Source: Acetobacteraceae bacterium
GTDB lineage: Bacteria; Pseudomonadota; Alphaproteobacteria; Acetobacterales; Acetobacteraceae
Length of the DNA stretch: 54,247 nt
Assembly (NCBI GenBank): GCA_020848935.1
Contig: JADLHF010000269.1
Location: 1 to 54,247, forward strand
Reading direction: 5' to 3'
A program made the position numbers and the translations under genes. This document shows positions 1 to 9,842 of this stretch, piece by piece (position 1 is the first letter of the stretch; every line of letters starts with the position of its first letter). The notes beneath the pieces are model-generated. The model was not told where the DNA came from. It did not search any database and worked only from the letters and a program-made list of their open reading frames with translations.

Positions 1-242
1 CTGAAACGTGACGACGACTTGACGTAAGACGTGACTGGGGAAGGGCGGTGGCCGATACGGCCGCCGCCCTTCTGCCGTGTTACGCCCTGCCGTGCGCAGG
101 GTGAGAGGTGGGCGCGCGTACGGCACGGGCGGGTTGCCAGCGCGGTCGCGATCCGATACGGACCGCCGCATGGGCTGGACGCGCCGTGTGGGGTCTGCGC
201 GGCGGCCGGATTGGTTGTGCTGCTACCCCGAAGGGCTGTTCC

Positions 243-764
243 ATGTCGAAACACCTGGCTGCTGCGGCGCTGCTGATTGTCGGCGTCGCCTTGGGCGCCT
301 GCACGCCGAACAAGGAATTCGCGGAGGACTACTCCGATCCGCGTGGGCAGGTGGCCAAGCAGGGTGTGCTGGGCGGGGAGGGTGGACCGCTGGTCTCGAT
401 CGGCCGCGGGCGCAGCGGCGATCAGGGGAGCGGTGGCGGCGGGGTGGGGGTCAGCGCCTATCTGTGGCGCGGTGCGCTGGAAACGCTGAGTTTCATGCCG
501 CTGGTGTCGGCGGACCCGTTCGGCGGCGTGATCATCACCGACTGGTACCAGCCGGCCGCCAGCAACGGCGAGCGGTTCAAGGCGACCGCCTATATCCTGG
601 GCCAGCAGTTGCGCGCCGATGGCGTGCGGGTTTCGGTGTTCCGCCAGGTGTTGCAGGGCGGCAACTGGGTGGATGCCCCGGTGGCGGCCAACGCGGCGAC
701 CGAGCTTGAGAACAGGATCCTGGCGCGGGCGCGTGACCTGCGGGCCGAGCAGGTGGTGCGCTGA
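243..764 (+). CDS. DUF3576-family outer-membrane lipoprotein
   Basis: Predicted lipoprotein of 173 residues. The start is the ATG preceding MSKHLAAAALL; the reading frame is open further upstream but only this start gives a lipoprotein signal peptide, with a hydrophobic stretch ending in the lipobox LGAC (Cys20). The mature part begins with a Gly-rich segment and then a compact conserved block around residues 75-170 (AYLWRGALETLSFMPL, GGVIITDWY) that I recognise as the alphaproteobacterial DUF3576 family. Function is unknown; the family is commonly found just upstream of leuS and lptE in alphaproteobacteria, as here, which suggests an envelope-assembly link (inference). The gap to leuS holds an inverted-repeat doublet. 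Confidence 0.85.
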   Translation: MSKHLAAAALLIVGVALGACTPNKEFAEDYSDPRGQVAKQGVLGGEGGPLVSIGRGRSGDQGSGGGGVGVSAYLWRGALETLSFMPLVSADPFGGVIITDWYQPAASNGERFKATAYILGQQLRADGVRVSVFRQVLQGGNWVDAPVAANAATELENRILARARDLRAEQVVR

Positions 765-793
765 AGGGTGCCATTCGTCTTGGGTGCGAGCGG

Positions 794-931
794 GCAAGGA
801 CGGCCTTCTTTTTCTGAAGAAAAGGAAGCAAAAAGACCTTCATTCACCGTTCATCGCGTGGAACGGCCGTGTCTCAGCACTCCGGGAGCGAAGGCTTTTT
901 GGTTCTTTTTTTCGGAAAAGAACGCGCTCGG
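794..931. repeat. Inverted-repeat doublet, copy 1 (B hairpin then A hairpin)
   Basis: AT-rich doublet in the gap between the DUF3576 gene and leuS. The left unit has a B-type hairpin at 805-828 (CTTCTTTTTC, loop TGAA, GAAAAGGAAG; one T.G pair), followed by CAAAAAGACCTTCATTC. The right unit is inverted, with an A-type hairpin at 902-923 (GTTC..GAAC ends) preceded by GCGAAGGCTTTTTG. The inner arms of the two units are complementary, and both show the variant CCTTC. The outer arms are weak here. The rest of the 330-nt gap shows no gene. Confidence 0.85.
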
Positions 932-1094
932 TCCATGCTTTACAGGCCTGGCGAGTGGCCGGGGGCGGACGGCACCATAGCGATGACAGGGCTCCCCGGC
1001 GCGCGGTCATCTTTTCTTGGCCGTGGCAGAACGGCATGCTGTGCCAGCAGGTGGCCAGCTTCGGGCCGACCAGGACGACGGAGCATATCGGCGT

Positions 1095-3713
1095 ATGTCT
1101 GATGCGACAGTGGCGGCCGAGGGGCCGCGATACGATTACCGGGCAGCCGAGCCGAAATGGCAGGCGGCGTGGGATGCGCGCGGCTGTTTCCGGGTGGCCG
1201 ATGTGCCCACCGACGGCAAGCCGAAATACTATGTGCTGGAGATGTTTCCCTATCCCAGCGGCAAGATCCACATGGGCCATGTGCGCAACTACACGCTGGG
1301 CGACGTGGTGGCGCGCTACAAGCGGGCGCGCGGCTTTGCGGTGCTGCACCCGATGGGGTGGGATGCCTTCGGCCTGCCGGCGGAGAATGCGGCGATCGAG
1401 CGCGGGGTGCATCCGGGCAAATGGACCTGGGAGAACATCGCGGCGATGCGCGCGGAGTTGCAGCGCATGGGGCTGTCGCTGGACTGGAGCCGGGAATTCG
1501 CCACCTGCGACCCCAGCTACTACGTGCACCAGCAGCGGCTGTTCCTGGATTTCCTGAAGCAGGAGCTGGTGTATCGGCGCGAGAGCTGGGTGAACTGGGA
1601 TCCGGTGGACGGAACCGTGCTGGCCAACGAGCAGGTGATTGACGGGCGCGGGTGGCGTTCCGGCGCGCCGGTGGAAAAGAAGCAACTGGCGCAGTGGTTC
1701 TTCCGCATCACCGCCGACGCGCCGGAGCTGCTGGCGGCGCTGGACGGGCTGGAGAACTGGCCCGAGCGGGTGCGGGTGATGCAGGCCAACTGGATCGGGC
1801 GCAGCGAGGGGGCGCGGCTGCGCTTCGCCCTGGCGGCGCCGGAGGCGGGCATCACGGAGGTGGAGGTCTATACCACCCGGCCGGATACGCTGTTCGGCAT
1901 GTCGTTCCTGGCGATAGCACCCGAGCATCCGCTGGCCGCGGCAATGGCGGCGCGCGACCCGGCGGCGGCGGCGTTCGTGGCGGAATGCCGCCGGATGGGC
2001 ACCAGCGAGGCGGTGATCGAAGCGGCCGAGAAGCGCGGCCACGATACCGGGCTGCGGGTGGCGCATCCGTTCATCGCAGGGGCCAGCTATCCCGTGTGGA
2101 TCGCCAATTTCGTGCTGATGGAATACGGCACCGGGGCGATCTTCGGCTGTCCGGCGCACGACCAGCGCGACCTGGAGTTCGCACGGAAATACGGCCTGGC
2201 GGTGCCGCCGGTGGTGCTGCCGCCGGGCGAGGATGCGGCGCGCTTCCAGGTGGGAGCGAAGGCATTCGTCGATGACGGCACGATCATCAATTCCGGCTTC
2301 CTGGACGGGCTGGCGGCACCCGCAGAGGCCAAGCGGGTGGCGATCGCGGAGCTGGAGCGGCGCGGCGTGGGCCAAGGGGTGGTGAACTGGCGGCTGCGCG
2401 ACTGGGGGTTCAGCCGCCAGCGCTACTGGGGCTGCCCGATTCCGGTGATCCACTGCCGGTCCTGCGGCGTGGTGCCGGTGCCGGCCGAGCAACTGCCGGT
2501 GGTGCTGCCGGACGACGTGGACTTCTCGCGGCCGGGAAAGGTGCTGGACCACCACCCGACCTGGAAACACGTGGCCTGCCCCACCTGCGGGGCGGCGGCG
2601 GAGCGGGAGACCGATACGCTGGACACTTTCGTGGACAGTTCCTGGTATTTCGCCCGCTTCTGCTCACCGCACGCGGCGGAAGTGGTGGATCGGGCGGCCG
2701 TGGACCACTGGTTGCCGGTGGACCAGTATATCGGCGGCATCGAACACGCCATCCTGCATCTGTTGTATGCGCGGTCGTTCACCCGGGCGATGCACAAGAC
2801 CGGCCATCTGAGCATCGACGAGCCGTTCGCGGCACTGTTCACCCAGGGCATGGTGACGCATGCCAGTTTCCGGGCGGCGGATGGGCGCTGGCTGTCGCCG
2901 GACGAGGTGGAGATGCATGGCGACGGCTCGGCCGTCGAGAAGGCGGGCGGGGCGGCGGTGCAGGTGGGGCGCATCGAGAAGATGTCGAAGTCCAAGCGCA
3001 ACACCATCGACCCCGGCGAGATCATCGACCGCTATGGGGCGGATACCGCGCGCTGGTTCATCCTGTCGGACAATCCGCCGGACCGCGACATGGAGTGGAC
3101 CGAGGCCGGGGCGGTGGGAGCGTTTCGCTTCACCCAGCGGCTGTTCCGGCTGGTGGAATCGGCACCGGCGGCGCCCAGCGGGCTGCCGGCCGCGTGGTCG
3201 GTGGCCGCGCGGGGGCTGCGGCGGGCGACGCACCGGGCGATTGGTGCGGTGACCGAGGCGCTGGAGAGCTTTTCCTACAATGTGGCGGTGGCCCGCATCT
3301 ATGAGTTCAGCAATGCGATCGCCGAGGCTGAGCGCGGCGATGGTGGCGATGCCGGCCTGGCCTGGGCGCGGTTCGAGGCGCTGGAGGCAGTGGCACGGCT
3401 GGTGGCGCCAATGATGCCGCATCTGGCGGAGGAGATGTATTCCCGGCTGCATCCGGGGTTCGAGGGGGTGGTGGCCGATCTGCCGTGGCTGGAGGCTGAC
3501 CAAAGCTTGGCGGCGGCCGAGATGGTGACGATCGCGGTGCAGATCCTCGGCAAGCTGCGCGGCACGGTTGAGGTGAGCCCCGGGGCCGACGAGACCAGCG
3601 TTCTGGCGGCGGCGGCGGCCGAGCCGCACGTGGAGCGGCTGTTGGAGGGCAAGCGGGTGATCAAACGCATCTACGTGCCGGGCCGGATCGTAAACTTCGT
3701 GATTGCGGGGTAA
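1095..3713 (+). CDS. leuS: Leucyl-tRNA synthetase
   Basis: Cytoplasmic class I aminoacyl-tRNA synthetase charging tRNA-Leu. The 872-residue length is normal for bacterial LeuRS. The HIGH motif appears as [11 protein letters not shown] near residues 53-63, the editing (CP1) domain with the TTRPDT motif lies in the middle, the LeuRS zinc-like module follows, and KMSKSKRN is near residue 633. I chose the ATG beginning [10 protein letters not shown], since earlier in-frame starts would add unrelated sequence from the intergenic repeat region. The stop codon is 4 nt before the lptE ATG, so the two are probably co-transcribed, the usual alphaproteobacterial arrangement leuS-lptE-holA. Confidence 0.97.
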   Translation: MSDATVAAEGPRYDYRAAEPKWQAAWDARGCFRVADVPTDGKPKYYVLEMFPYPSGKIHMGHVRNYTLGDVVARYKRARGFAVLHPMGWDAFGLPAENAAIERGVHPGKWTWENIAAMRAELQRMGLSLDWSREFATCDPSYYVHQQRLFLDFLKQELVYRRESWVNWDPVDGTVLANEQVIDGRGWRSGAPVEKKQLAQWFFRITADAPELLAALDGLENWPERVRVMQANWIGRSEGARLRFALAAPEAGITEVEVYTTRPDTLFGMSFLAIAPEHPLAAAMAARDPAAAAFVAECRRMGTSEAVIEAAEKRGHDTGLRVAHPFIAGASYPVWIANFVLMEYGTGAIFGCPAHDQRDLEFARKYGLAVPPVVLPPGEDAARFQVGAKAFVDDGTIINSGFLDGLAAPAEAKRVAIAELERRGVGQGVVNWRLRDWGFSRQRYWGCPIPVIHCRSCGVVPVPAEQLPVVLPDDVDFSRPGKVLDHHPTWKHVACPTCGAAAERETDTLDTFVDSSWYFARFCSPHAAEVVDRAAVDHWLPVDQYIGGIEHAILHLLYARSFTRAMHKTGHLSIDEPFAALFTQGMVTHASFRAADGRWLSPDEVEMHGDGSAVEKAGGAAVQVGRIEKMSKSKRNTIDPGEIIDRYGADTARWFILSDNPPDRDMEWTEAGAVGAFRFTQRLFRLVESAPAAPSGLPAAWSVAARGLRRATHRAIGAVTEALESFSYNVAVARIYEFSNAIAEAERGDGGDAGLAWARFEALEAVARLVAPMMPHLAEEMYSRLHPGFEGVVADLPWLEADQSLAAAEMVTIAVQILGKLRGTVEVSPGADETSVLAAAAAEPHVERLLEGKRVIKRIYVPGRIVNFVIAG

Positions 3714-3717
3714 CACC

Positions 3718-4242
3718 ATGGGACGCCCCGCAGGCGCAGTGCGGCGTGGAGTGCTGGCGGTGCTGGCAGGGCTGGGGCTGGCGGGATGCGGGTTCAGCCC
3801 GCTGTATGGCAGCAGGGGGACGCAAGGCGCAGTACAGGACCGGCTGGGCGAGATCAATGTGCTGTTGATTCCCGAACGCAGCGGGCAATTGCTGCGCCAG
3901 GCGCTGTTGGCGCGGCTGGAGCGGGGCGGGGGAATGGCGCGCCGCTATGACCTGTCGGTGCAGTATTCGCTCGGCGCCGAGCCGATCGCCATCCAGCCGG
4001 ACAATTCCACGTCACGGGTGCGTCTGATCGGCACGGCAAGCTGGACGCTCCTGGCGCAGGACGGGCAACGGCGGACGGTGGCGAGCGGCTCGGCGCGGGA
4101 GGTGGATGCCTATGACATCATCAACCAGCAATTCTTCGCTGCCGAACTGACCAGCACTGCGGTGCAACGGCGAATGGTTGAGGCGCTGGCGGAGCAGATC
4201 ACCACGCAGCTGGCGGTGCACTTCAGCGCGAAGGAAGGCTAG
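3718..4242 (+). CDS. lptE: LPS-assembly lipoprotein LptE
   Basis: Small outer-membrane lipoprotein, the plug subunit of the LptD/LptE translocon that inserts lipopolysaccharide. The protein has 174 residues, an N-terminal signal with lipobox LAGC (Cys24), then GFSPLYG, the hallmark start of alphaproteobacterial LptE. Position between leuS and holA supports the name, as LptE sequences are otherwise poorly conserved. The ATG used is 4 nt after the leuS stop; a TTG 15 nt earlier would overlap leuS and is less likely. Confidence 0.9.
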   Translation: MGRPAGAVRRGVLAVLAGLGLAGCGFSPLYGSRGTQGAVQDRLGEINVLLIPERSGQLLRQALLARLERGGGMARRYDLSVQYSLGAEPIAIQPDNSTSRVRLIGTASWTLLAQDGQRRTVASGSAREVDAYDIINQQFFAAELTSTAVQRRMVEALAEQITTQLAVHFSAKEG

Positions 4243-4273
4243 TGGTTCGATGCTGACAGACCCTTCCGCCTGT

Positions 4274-4344
4274 CGGCTGACTCGGCCCACCAAATCAAGC
4301 TGGTGCACTGATGCATGTTGAACCATCTGAGTGAGTCTGTGCAC
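4274..4344. repeat. 71-bp dispersed repeat, copy 1
   Basis: A 71-bp segment in the lptE-holA gap that recurs at 41710-41780 in the same orientation; about 57 of 71 positions match by eye without gaps. Shared blocks include ATCAAGCT and GCATGTTGAA. Both copies lie a short distance after the stop codon of a plus-strand gene. Translation conserves nothing recognisable, and this copy has an in-frame stop on the plus strand, so a coding role is doubtful. I do not recognise the family; it may be a mobile-element remnant or an RNA element. Confidence 0.75.
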
Positions 4345-4405
4345 TAGTGCGCGACGGCAGCCGCCAAAGCGATCGACGGCGGGGTATTTTCAGGCGGGGG
4401 ACGGA

Positions 4406-5419
4406 GTGAAGCTCGATGCCCGGCGTGTGGCCGCGTTTCTGGAAGCCCCCGGCGCCTGTCGTGTTGTCCTGCTGTTTGGAGACGATCACGGAACAATCCG
4501 AGAACGGTCCAATACGCTGTTGCGAGCCGTGGCGGGGACATTGGATGATCCGTTCCGCGTGACTGATCTGGAGAAGGACGGGATCGGGCGCATTGTCGAG
4601 GAGATGGCCAGTCGATCGTTGACCGGCGGGCGCCGGGTGGTCCGGGTCCGCGATGCCGGCGATGGCGCAGTGGCGGCAGCGATCGAGGCGATGGCTCAGG
4701 CGGGCGATTCGTTGTTGGTGCTGGAGGCACCTGGGCTGGCATCGCGATCCAAGCTGCGAACCGCGATGGAGCGGGCGCCGGGCGCGGTGGCGATTGCCTG
4801 CTATGCGCTGGAGGGCGGCGCGCTGGAACAGATGATCGGCCAGACGCTGGCGCGGGCGCAGGTATCCGTCGATCGGGAGGCGCTGGGATGGCTGGCCGGG
4901 CAGTTGGGGGCCGATCAAGGCGTGACACGTTCGGAGCTGGAGAAGCTCGCGCTGTTTGCCGGGCCCGGCGGCCAGGTGGACCTGGAGATGGCGCGGGCGT
5001 GCGTTGGGGATTTGGCGGGCCTGTCGCTGGAAGACGCGCTGTTCGCGGCGACCGCAGGCGACGTGGCGGCGACCGACCGGGCGCTGGAACTGGCGTTGGC
5101 CGAAGGGGCCAGTGCCGTGGGTGTGTTGCGTGGGATGCTTGCCCATCTGCAGAAGTTGCAACGGGCGCGGGCGGCGATGGCAGACGGCGCATCGGCGAGC
5201 GAGGCGGCGAAGACGGTGCGTCCCCCGGTGTTCTACCGGCGCGAGGCGGTGTTCATCCAAGCGTTGCGCCTATGGGATGATGAGGCTCTTCAGGGTGCAT
5301 GCCTGAGGGTCTGGGAGGCGGAGCGTGCCTGCAAACGCACTGGCAGCCCGGCCGAGACAATAAGCCGAAGCATGGTGCTCGGTGTGGCGCAGCGGGCGGC
5401 GGCGGCGCGGCGGCGGTGA
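4406..5419 (+). CDS. holA: DNA polymerase III subunit delta
   Basis: Clamp-loader delta subunit, which opens the beta sliding clamp during replisome assembly. Predicted 337 residues from a GTG start (VKLDARRVAAFLEAP), the typical N-terminus of alphaproteobacterial HolA. The frame is open about 75 nt further upstream but that part runs into the 71-bp repeat. Diagnostic segments are VVLLFGDDHGTIRERS near the N-terminus (FGxD motif), the LVLEAPGL strand, and the C-terminal helical collar with LAHLQKLQRA and PPVFYRREAVF. It follows lptE as in many alphaproteobacteria. Confidence 0.93.
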   Translation: MKLDARRVAAFLEAPGACRVVLLFGDDHGTIRERSNTLLRAVAGTLDDPFRVTDLEKDGIGRIVEEMASRSLTGGRRVVRVRDAGDGAVAAAIEAMAQAGDSLLVLEAPGLASRSKLRTAMERAPGAVAIACYALEGGALEQMIGQTLARAQVSVDREALGWLAGQLGADQGVTRSELEKLALFAGPGGQVDLEMARACVGDLAGLSLEDALFAATAGDVAATDRALELALAEGASAVGVLRGMLAHLQKLQRARAAMADGASASEAAKTVRPPVFYRREAVFIQALRLWDDEALQGACLRVWEAERACKRTGSPAETISRSMVLGVAQRAAAARRR

Positions 5420-5497
5420 ATGCTGATGCCCCGGGGTGCTGATTGCGCGTAGGGTCTGAAGCCGGGTAAGTGAGGCCGGGGCTCCGTCCTGGACCCG

Positions 5498-5567
5498 CCA
5501 GAGGCAGAGCCTCTGGACTCCATTCGGTCAGGTGTTGCTTGAGGAAGGGAGCCACCTGGGTGGCTCC
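5498..5567. terminator. Two GC-rich hairpins between convergent holA and parB
   Basis: Hairpin one, 5498-5516, is CCAGAGGC, loop AGA, GCCTCTGG. Hairpin two, 5548-5567, is GGAGCCACC, loop TG, GGTGGCTCC. Both are perfect stems in the 190-nt gap between the 3' ends of holA and parB, so they could end transcription from either side, although neither has a clear T-run. The segment around the first hairpin resembles a GC-rich repeat I associate with intergenic regions of Acetobacteraceae (recollection, not checked). Confidence 0.5.
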
Positions 5568-5609
5568 AACATCGCGGTAAACCCCTTGCGCCTTGGCCCC
5601 TTAGCGGCT

Positions 5610-6482
5610 TCAGGAAGCCGGCATCAGCAGGGCGACAAGACCGTCGAGCTGGTCGAGAGAGCGGTACTGGATGCGCAGGGAGCCGCCCTTGCCGTCGAAC
5701 GTGATGTCGACCTTGAGGCCGAGGCGCTCGGTCAGGTCGCGTTCCAGGGCTGAGGTTTCCGGATCCTTCTGCGGCCTGGTGGCTGAGAGGCTGCCGCCGC
5801 GTGTGACTCGGGATGGGACCAGGGCCTCGGTCTGCCGCACATTCAGGCCGCGGGCGATGACCGACAGGGCTGCCTTGGCGGGGTCGGGATGGCCGAGCAG
5901 GGCGCGGGCATGGCCGGCGGTGAGGCTGCCCTTGCGCACCTCCTCCTGCACCGTGATGGGGAGTTGGCGCAGCCGCATGGTATTGGCCACATGGCTGCGT
6001 GATTTGCCGACGGCCTCGGCCAGACGCTCCTGGGTGAGGCCGAATTCCTCGGTGAGGCGGTGGTAGCCCTGGGCCTCCTCGATGGCGTTCAGGTCCTGGC
6101 GCTGAAGGTTCTCAACCAGTGCGGCGGCCATGGCCTCGGTGTCGGTGAGTGGGCGGACGAGCACCGGCACGGCGTGCAAGGAGGCCTGCTGGGCGGCGCG
6201 CCAGCGCCTTTCGCCGGCGATGATCTGATAGCGCTCCTTGTCCGTGGGGTGAGGGCGGGCGAGCAGGGGCTGCAGGATGCCGCGGGTGCGGATGGAGTCG
6301 GCCAGTTCTGCCATGCCGGCGGGGTCGAAGTCGCCGCGCGGCTGAAAAGGGCCGGGCTCGAGCAGCTCGATGGCGATGGAGGTGATGTCAGGGGAGGTGG
6401 GTGTCGCGGGTACCGGACGGGCGGCGTCACCGAGCAGGGCGGCGAGGCCGCGGCCAAGCCTGGGACCGGGTTCCTTGCTCAT
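5610..6482 (-). CDS. parB: Chromosome-partitioning protein ParB
   Basis: CTP-dependent DNA clamp that loads at parS and spreads to build the partition complex. 290 residues. The N-terminus has the ParA-stimulating LGRGLAALLGD peptide. The ParB/sulfiredoxin fold carries GERRWRAAQ and ENLQRQDLN (CTP-binding and arginine patch), followed by a helix-turn-helix LTQERLAEAVGKSRSHVANTM and a short C-terminal dimerisation tail. It overlaps parA by 4 nt (ATGA), and its two likely target sites lie 1.4 kb upstream in rsmG. Chromosomal type, judging by context. Confidence 0.97.
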   Translation of the reverse strand: MSKEPGPRLGRGLAALLGDAARPVPATPTSPDITSIAIELLEPGPFQPRGDFDPAGMAELADSIRTRGILQPLLARPHPTDKERYQIIAGERRWRAAQQASLHAVPVLVRPLTDTEAMAAALVENLQRQDLNAIEEAQGYHRLTEEFGLTQERLAEAVGKSRSHVANTMRLRQLPITVQEEVRKGSLTAGHARALLGHPDPAKAALSVIARGLNVRQTEALVPSRVTRGGSLSATRPQKDPETSALERDLTERLGLKVDITFDGKGGSLRIQYRSLDQLDGLVALLMPAS

Positions 6483-7327
6483 TGTGGCAGCTCCGTCTGG
6501 GTTCGTTCGCGGCGCAGCAATTCCTGTGCCAGACGGACATAGGCCTGCGCGCCGGGGGATTTGTAATCGTAGAGCAGCACCGGTTTGCCGTGGCTGGGGG
6601 CCTCGGAAATGCGGATATTGCGGGGGATGACGGTCTCATACACCTGGTCGCCGAAGAAACCGCGGGCGTCGGCGGCCACGAGGTCGGAGAGGTTGTTCCT
6701 GCGATCGAACATGGTCAGCACGATACCCTGGACAGTGAGGCCGGGATTGAAGGCCTGGCGCACGCGCTCGACGGTGCGCATGAGCTGGCTGAGGCCTTCG
6801 AGGGCAAAAAATTCGCATTGCAAAGGAACCAGAACAGCGTCGGCCGCGACGAGCCCATTGAGCGTAAGCAGACCCAAGCTTGGGGGGCAATCGATCAGGA
6901 TGTAGGAATATTGGGCCAGCGCTGGATCACGCAGGGCGGTGCGCAGGCGATATTCGCGGCCTTCGGTGGTAACCAGCTCGATTTCCGCTCCAGCGAGGTC
7001 GGTTTCCGCCGGGATGATGGACAGGCGGGGCACGTAGCTGGCAGTAATCGCGTCCGCGGGGGCGACGCCGTCCAGCAGTACGGCGTATGTTCCGCTGTCG
7101 CGCTGGTTGGCCGGTATGCCGATGCCGGTTGAGGCATTTCCCTGGGGGTCGAGATCGACGATCAGGACGTTCTGGCCGGTAGCGGCAAGGGCGGTGGCCA
7201 GGTTGATGGCGGTGGTGGTTTTTCCCACGCCGCCCTTCTGGTTGACCACGGCCAGGATGCGCGACTGTGCGCTGGACGGGGGCGGGCCACTGTCAGCCGG
7301 TGGGTTCGGGATGGGTATCTCAGCCAC
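6479..7327 (-). CDS. parA: Chromosome-partitioning ATPase ParA (Soj)
   Basis: Walker-type ATPase that binds nucleoid DNA and moves ParB-parS complexes during segregation. 282 residues. The deviant Walker A is QKGGVGKTTTAIN near residues 31-42, Walker A' is DLDPQGNAS, and Walker B is YILIDCPPSLG. A Pro-rich stretch of about 20 residues precedes the ATPase fold. The gene overlaps rsmG by 8 nt and parB by 4 nt, so translation is probably coupled in the mnmG-rsmG-parA-parB operon. Confidence 0.97.
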   Translation of the reverse strand: MAEIPIPNPPADSGPPPSSAQSRILAVVNQKGGVGKTTTAINLATALAATGQNVLIVDLDPQGNASTGIGIPANQRDSGTYAVLLDGVAPADAITASYVPRLSIIPAETDLAGAEIELVTTEGREYRLRTALRDPALAQYSYILIDCPPSLGLLTLNGLVAADAVLVPLQCEFFALEGLSQLMRTVERVRQAFNPGLTVQGIVLTMFDRRNNLSDLVAADARGFFGDQVYETVIPRNIRISEAPSHGKPVLLYDYKSPGAQAYVRLAQELLRRERTQTELPQ

Positions 7328-7922
7328 GCAATATCTCGCTCAGTCGGAGGATTCGGGCGGAGGGGTCGAGGGGGTTGGGCCATTGCTCGACCCGCATGTG
7401 CCACTGTGTGGCGGCTTGCGTCAATTCGTGCTGGACGGTGCGGCCTTTTGGAAACACGCAGACTCCCCCGGGTGAGAGAAGGGGCGAGGCCCATGAGAGG
7501 AGTTGTGGCAGGGGCGCGAGGGCGCGCGCGGTGACGAGTGGGGCGGGTGGCAAGGTAGTGGTTTCGATGCGGCTGGCGTGGATGGTGGCCGGCGCGCCCG
7601 TGGCTCGCGCCGCTTCGCGCAGGAAGGCCGCCTTGCGTTGATCCGCTTCGATGAGGTCGAAATGTCGCCCGGTTGCCAATGCGAGGACGAGTCCGGGGAA
7701 TCCTGCGCCAGAGCCGAGATCAATTGCGCGGTTGAATGATGGGGGCAGGTGGGGAAGGAGGGCGAGGGAGTCCGCAATGTGGCGCTGGAGAAGGTGCGCT
7801 TCGTCGTTTCGCGACACGAGATTGATGGTGCGGTTCCATGTGAGGATCAATGCTGCGAGGATGTCCAGCTTGGCCGTTGTTTCACGTGAAACACCGAACT
7901 GCGCCGGGGTGGCATGTTTCAC
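7320..7922 (-). CDS. rsmG: 16S rRNA (guanine-527-N7)-methyltransferase RsmG (GidB)
   Basis: Methylates G527 of 16S rRNA using SAM. 200 residues from a GTG start that overlaps the mnmG stop (GTGA) and lies inside the second parS site. No ATG occurs before the conserved fold, and the resulting N-terminus aligns with the family. Motifs are [11 protein letters not shown], the SAM-binding [17 protein letters not shown], and the substrate-side [15 protein letters not shown]. The sequence FGVSRETT at the N-terminus is the translation of the other parS site. Last gene before parA. Confidence 0.94.
   Translation of the reverse strand: MKHATPAQFGVSRETTAKLDILAALILTWNRTINLVSRNDEAHLLQRHIADSLALLPHLPPSFNRAIDLGSGAGFPGLVLALATGRHFDLIEADQRKAAFLREAARATGAPATIHASRIETTTLPPAPLVTARALAPLPQLLSWASPLLSPGGVCVFPKGRTVQHELTQAATQWHMRVEQWPNPLDPSARILRLSEILRG
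7878..7893. promoter_or_regulatory. parS centromere site 1
   Basis: TGTTTCACGTGAAACA, a perfect 16-bp palindrome matching the known bacterial parS consensus (TGTTNCACGTGAAACA). It lies within the 5' coding part of rsmG, where it encodes VSRET. This is the expected ParB loading site; it is 37 bp from a second copy. Confidence 0.95.
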
Positions 7923-7930
7923 GTGAAACG
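7915..7930. promoter_or_regulatory. parS centromere site 2
   Basis: TGTTTCACGTGAAACG, 15 of 16 positions of the parS consensus. It spans the mnmG stop codon and the rsmG GTG start codon, so the same bases serve as ParB site, stop and start. Confidence 0.92.
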
Positions 7931-9790
7931 CTCGATGGTCATGGACTTGCGCACGAAGGCCAGGATGGCCGACAGTGCAGCAGGAGTAACGCCGGGCAAC
8001 CGCCCCGCGGCGCCCAGTGTTGGCGGCTGAGCGGCGCCGAGCCGTTCGCACATCTCCGCGGAGAGCCCGCCGATGCGACGATAGTCGAGCGGCGCCGGCA
8101 GGCGAACCGCCTCCTCCTTGCGGAAGTCGGCGATGTCGTGATCCTGCCGGCCGAGGTATCCATCATACACTGCCGTTGCGCGTAGCTGGGCCAAGGCGCG
8201 CGATGGCAATGCCGCCAGCCAGGGGAAGGCTCGCGCCGCATCAGGTTCCGCCAGGCGCGGATCGGCGAGCCAAGCCAGCGTGCTCCGACGCTCACCCGGG
8301 CCGTCAATCCCAACTCCGCGCGCGCGCAATCCGCTGGCCGATACCTCCTCCCCGCGCGCCCGTCGCTCGGCGGCGGCCACCGCAGCGAGATGGGCAGTGA
8401 AGTGCCGCCGCCGCTCCGCACCGACCACACCGCATTCAATGCCGCGCCGGGTCAGCCGCACGTCCGCATTGTCAGCCCGCAATGACAGGCGGTATTCGGC
8501 CCGCGAGGTGAACATGCGATACGGCTCGGTCACCCCCTGCACCGTCAGGTCGTCGATCAACACCCCGATATAGGCCTCGGCGCGGTCCAGGATCAGCGGC
8601 GGGCTACCTGCGGTGCGGCGGGCCGCGTTGATGCCGGCCATGATGCCCTGTGCCGCGGCTTCCTCATACCCCGTGGTGCCGTTGATCTGGCCTGCCAGGA
8701 ACAGGCCGGGGATTTGACGAAGCTCCAGCGCTGAACTCAATGAACGCGGGTCGACGTAGTCGTATTCCACGGCATAACCGGGGCGCAGGATGCGCGCGTC
8801 CTCCAATCCGGGAATGGTCGCGATCAAGGCTTGTTGCACCGCCTCCGGCAGGCTGGTTGAGATTCCGTTGGGATAGACGGTGCTGTCGTCCAGCCCCTCC
8901 GGCTCAAGGAAAATCTGATGATGTTCGCGCGCGGCGAAGCGGACCACCTTGTCCTCGATCGACGGGCAGTAGCGTGGCCCGCGTCCGGCAATCTGCCCGC
9001 CATAGACGGAGGACAGGTGCAGGTTGTCACGGATCACCGCATGGGTATCCGGCGTGGTGGCGGTAACGCCACAGGCGATCTGTGAATTCGCCAGCTTCGT
9101 GGTCAGGGTGCTGAAGAATTCGGGTGCCGCATCGCCATGGTCTTCGGCCAGACGGTGCCAGGCGATGGTCCTGCCATCGAGCCGTGGCGGCGTGCCGGTC
9201 TTCAGTCGCCCCAACTTCAGGCCCAGCTGCTCCAGCCGGCGTGCCAGCCCAATCGCGGGTGCGTCGCCCATCCGCCCGGCGGGGTGGCTGGTGGGGCCGA
9301 TGTGGATGCAGCCGCGCAGGAAGGTGCCCGCGGTCAGCACAACGGCACCGGCGACAAGCCGCGCGCCGGTGGCGGTGACGATGCCGGCGATATTGCCTGC
9401 ATCGTCAAGTAACAGGTCCTCTACCCCAGCCTCGACGATTTCCAGCCCGGCCTGTTCGGCAAGGAGGGCCTGGATGGCGCGGCGGTACAGCGCCCGGTCG
9501 GCCTGCGCGCGCGGCCCGCGCACTGCAGGTCCCTTGCTGCGATTCAGCAGCTTGAAGTGGATCCCGGCGCGGTCTGCCGCGCGGCCCATCAGCCCGTCCA
9601 ATGCGTCGATCTCCCGCACCAAGTGGCCCTTGCCGATGCCGCCGATCGCCGGGTTGCAGGACATTTCGCCGATGGTCTGGCGCTTGTGGGTGACCAGGAT
9701 CGTGCGCGCGCCCAGCCGCGCCGCGGCCGCGGCCGCCTCGCAGCCAGCATGACCGCCGCCGATCACGATCACATCGCAATTTTTGGCCAT
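7919..9790 (-). CDS. mnmG: tRNA uridine-5-carboxymethylaminomethyl enzyme MnmG (GidA)
   Basis: FAD-dependent partner of MnmE that modifies the wobble uridine of several tRNAs. 623 residues from the ATG of [16 protein letters not shown], which has a GGAG Shine-Dalgarno sequence 9 nt upstream. The dinucleotide-binding [10 protein letters not shown] is at the N-terminus, followed by [15 protein letters not shown], and GYEEAAAQG in the middle. The usual C-terminal helical domain is present. It follows mnmE after 52 nt and overlaps rsmG. Confidence 0.97.
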   Translation of the reverse strand: MAKNCDVIVIGGGHAGCEAAAAAARLGARTILVTHKRQTIGEMSCNPAIGGIGKGHLVREIDALDGLMGRAADRAGIHFKLLNRSKGPAVRGPRAQADRALYRRAIQALLAEQAGLEIVEAGVEDLLLDDAGNIAGIVTATGARLVAGAVVLTAGTFLRGCIHIGPTSHPAGRMGDAPAIGLARRLEQLGLKLGRLKTGTPPRLDGRTIAWHRLAEDHGDAAPEFFSTLTTKLANSQIACGVTATTPDTHAVIRDNLHLSSVYGGQIAGRGPRYCPSIEDKVVRFAAREHHQIFLEPEGLDDSTVYPNGISTSLPEAVQQALIATIPGLEDARILRPGYAVEYDYVDPRSLSSALELRQIPGLFLAGQINGTTGYEEAAAQGIMAGINAARRTAGSPPLILDRAEAYIGVLIDDLTVQGVTEPYRMFTSRAEYRLSLRADNADVRLTRRGIECGVVGAERRRHFTAHLAAVAAAERRARGEEVSASGLRARGVGIDGPGERRSTLAWLADPRLAEPDAARAFPWLAALPSRALAQLRATAVYDGYLGRQDHDIADFRKEEAVRLPAPLDYRRIGGLSAEMCERLGAAQPPTLGAAGRLPGVTPAALSAILAFVRKSMTIERFT

Positions 9791-9842
9791 CGATAATTTC
9801 TCCGTCCGGGCGCAGGCGGCAGGCCGTCCGCGCAACAGGGTT

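Noticed and set aside
768..980. Short frames encoding FFSEKK-like peptides, also seen at other repeat copies
   Set aside because: They arise from reading through the AT-rich repeat units and recur wherever a unit occurs.
5420..5609. Possible tRNA or small RNA in the holA-parB gap
   Set aside because: The hairpins do not form a cloverleaf and no CCA-type end or tRNA arms are present.
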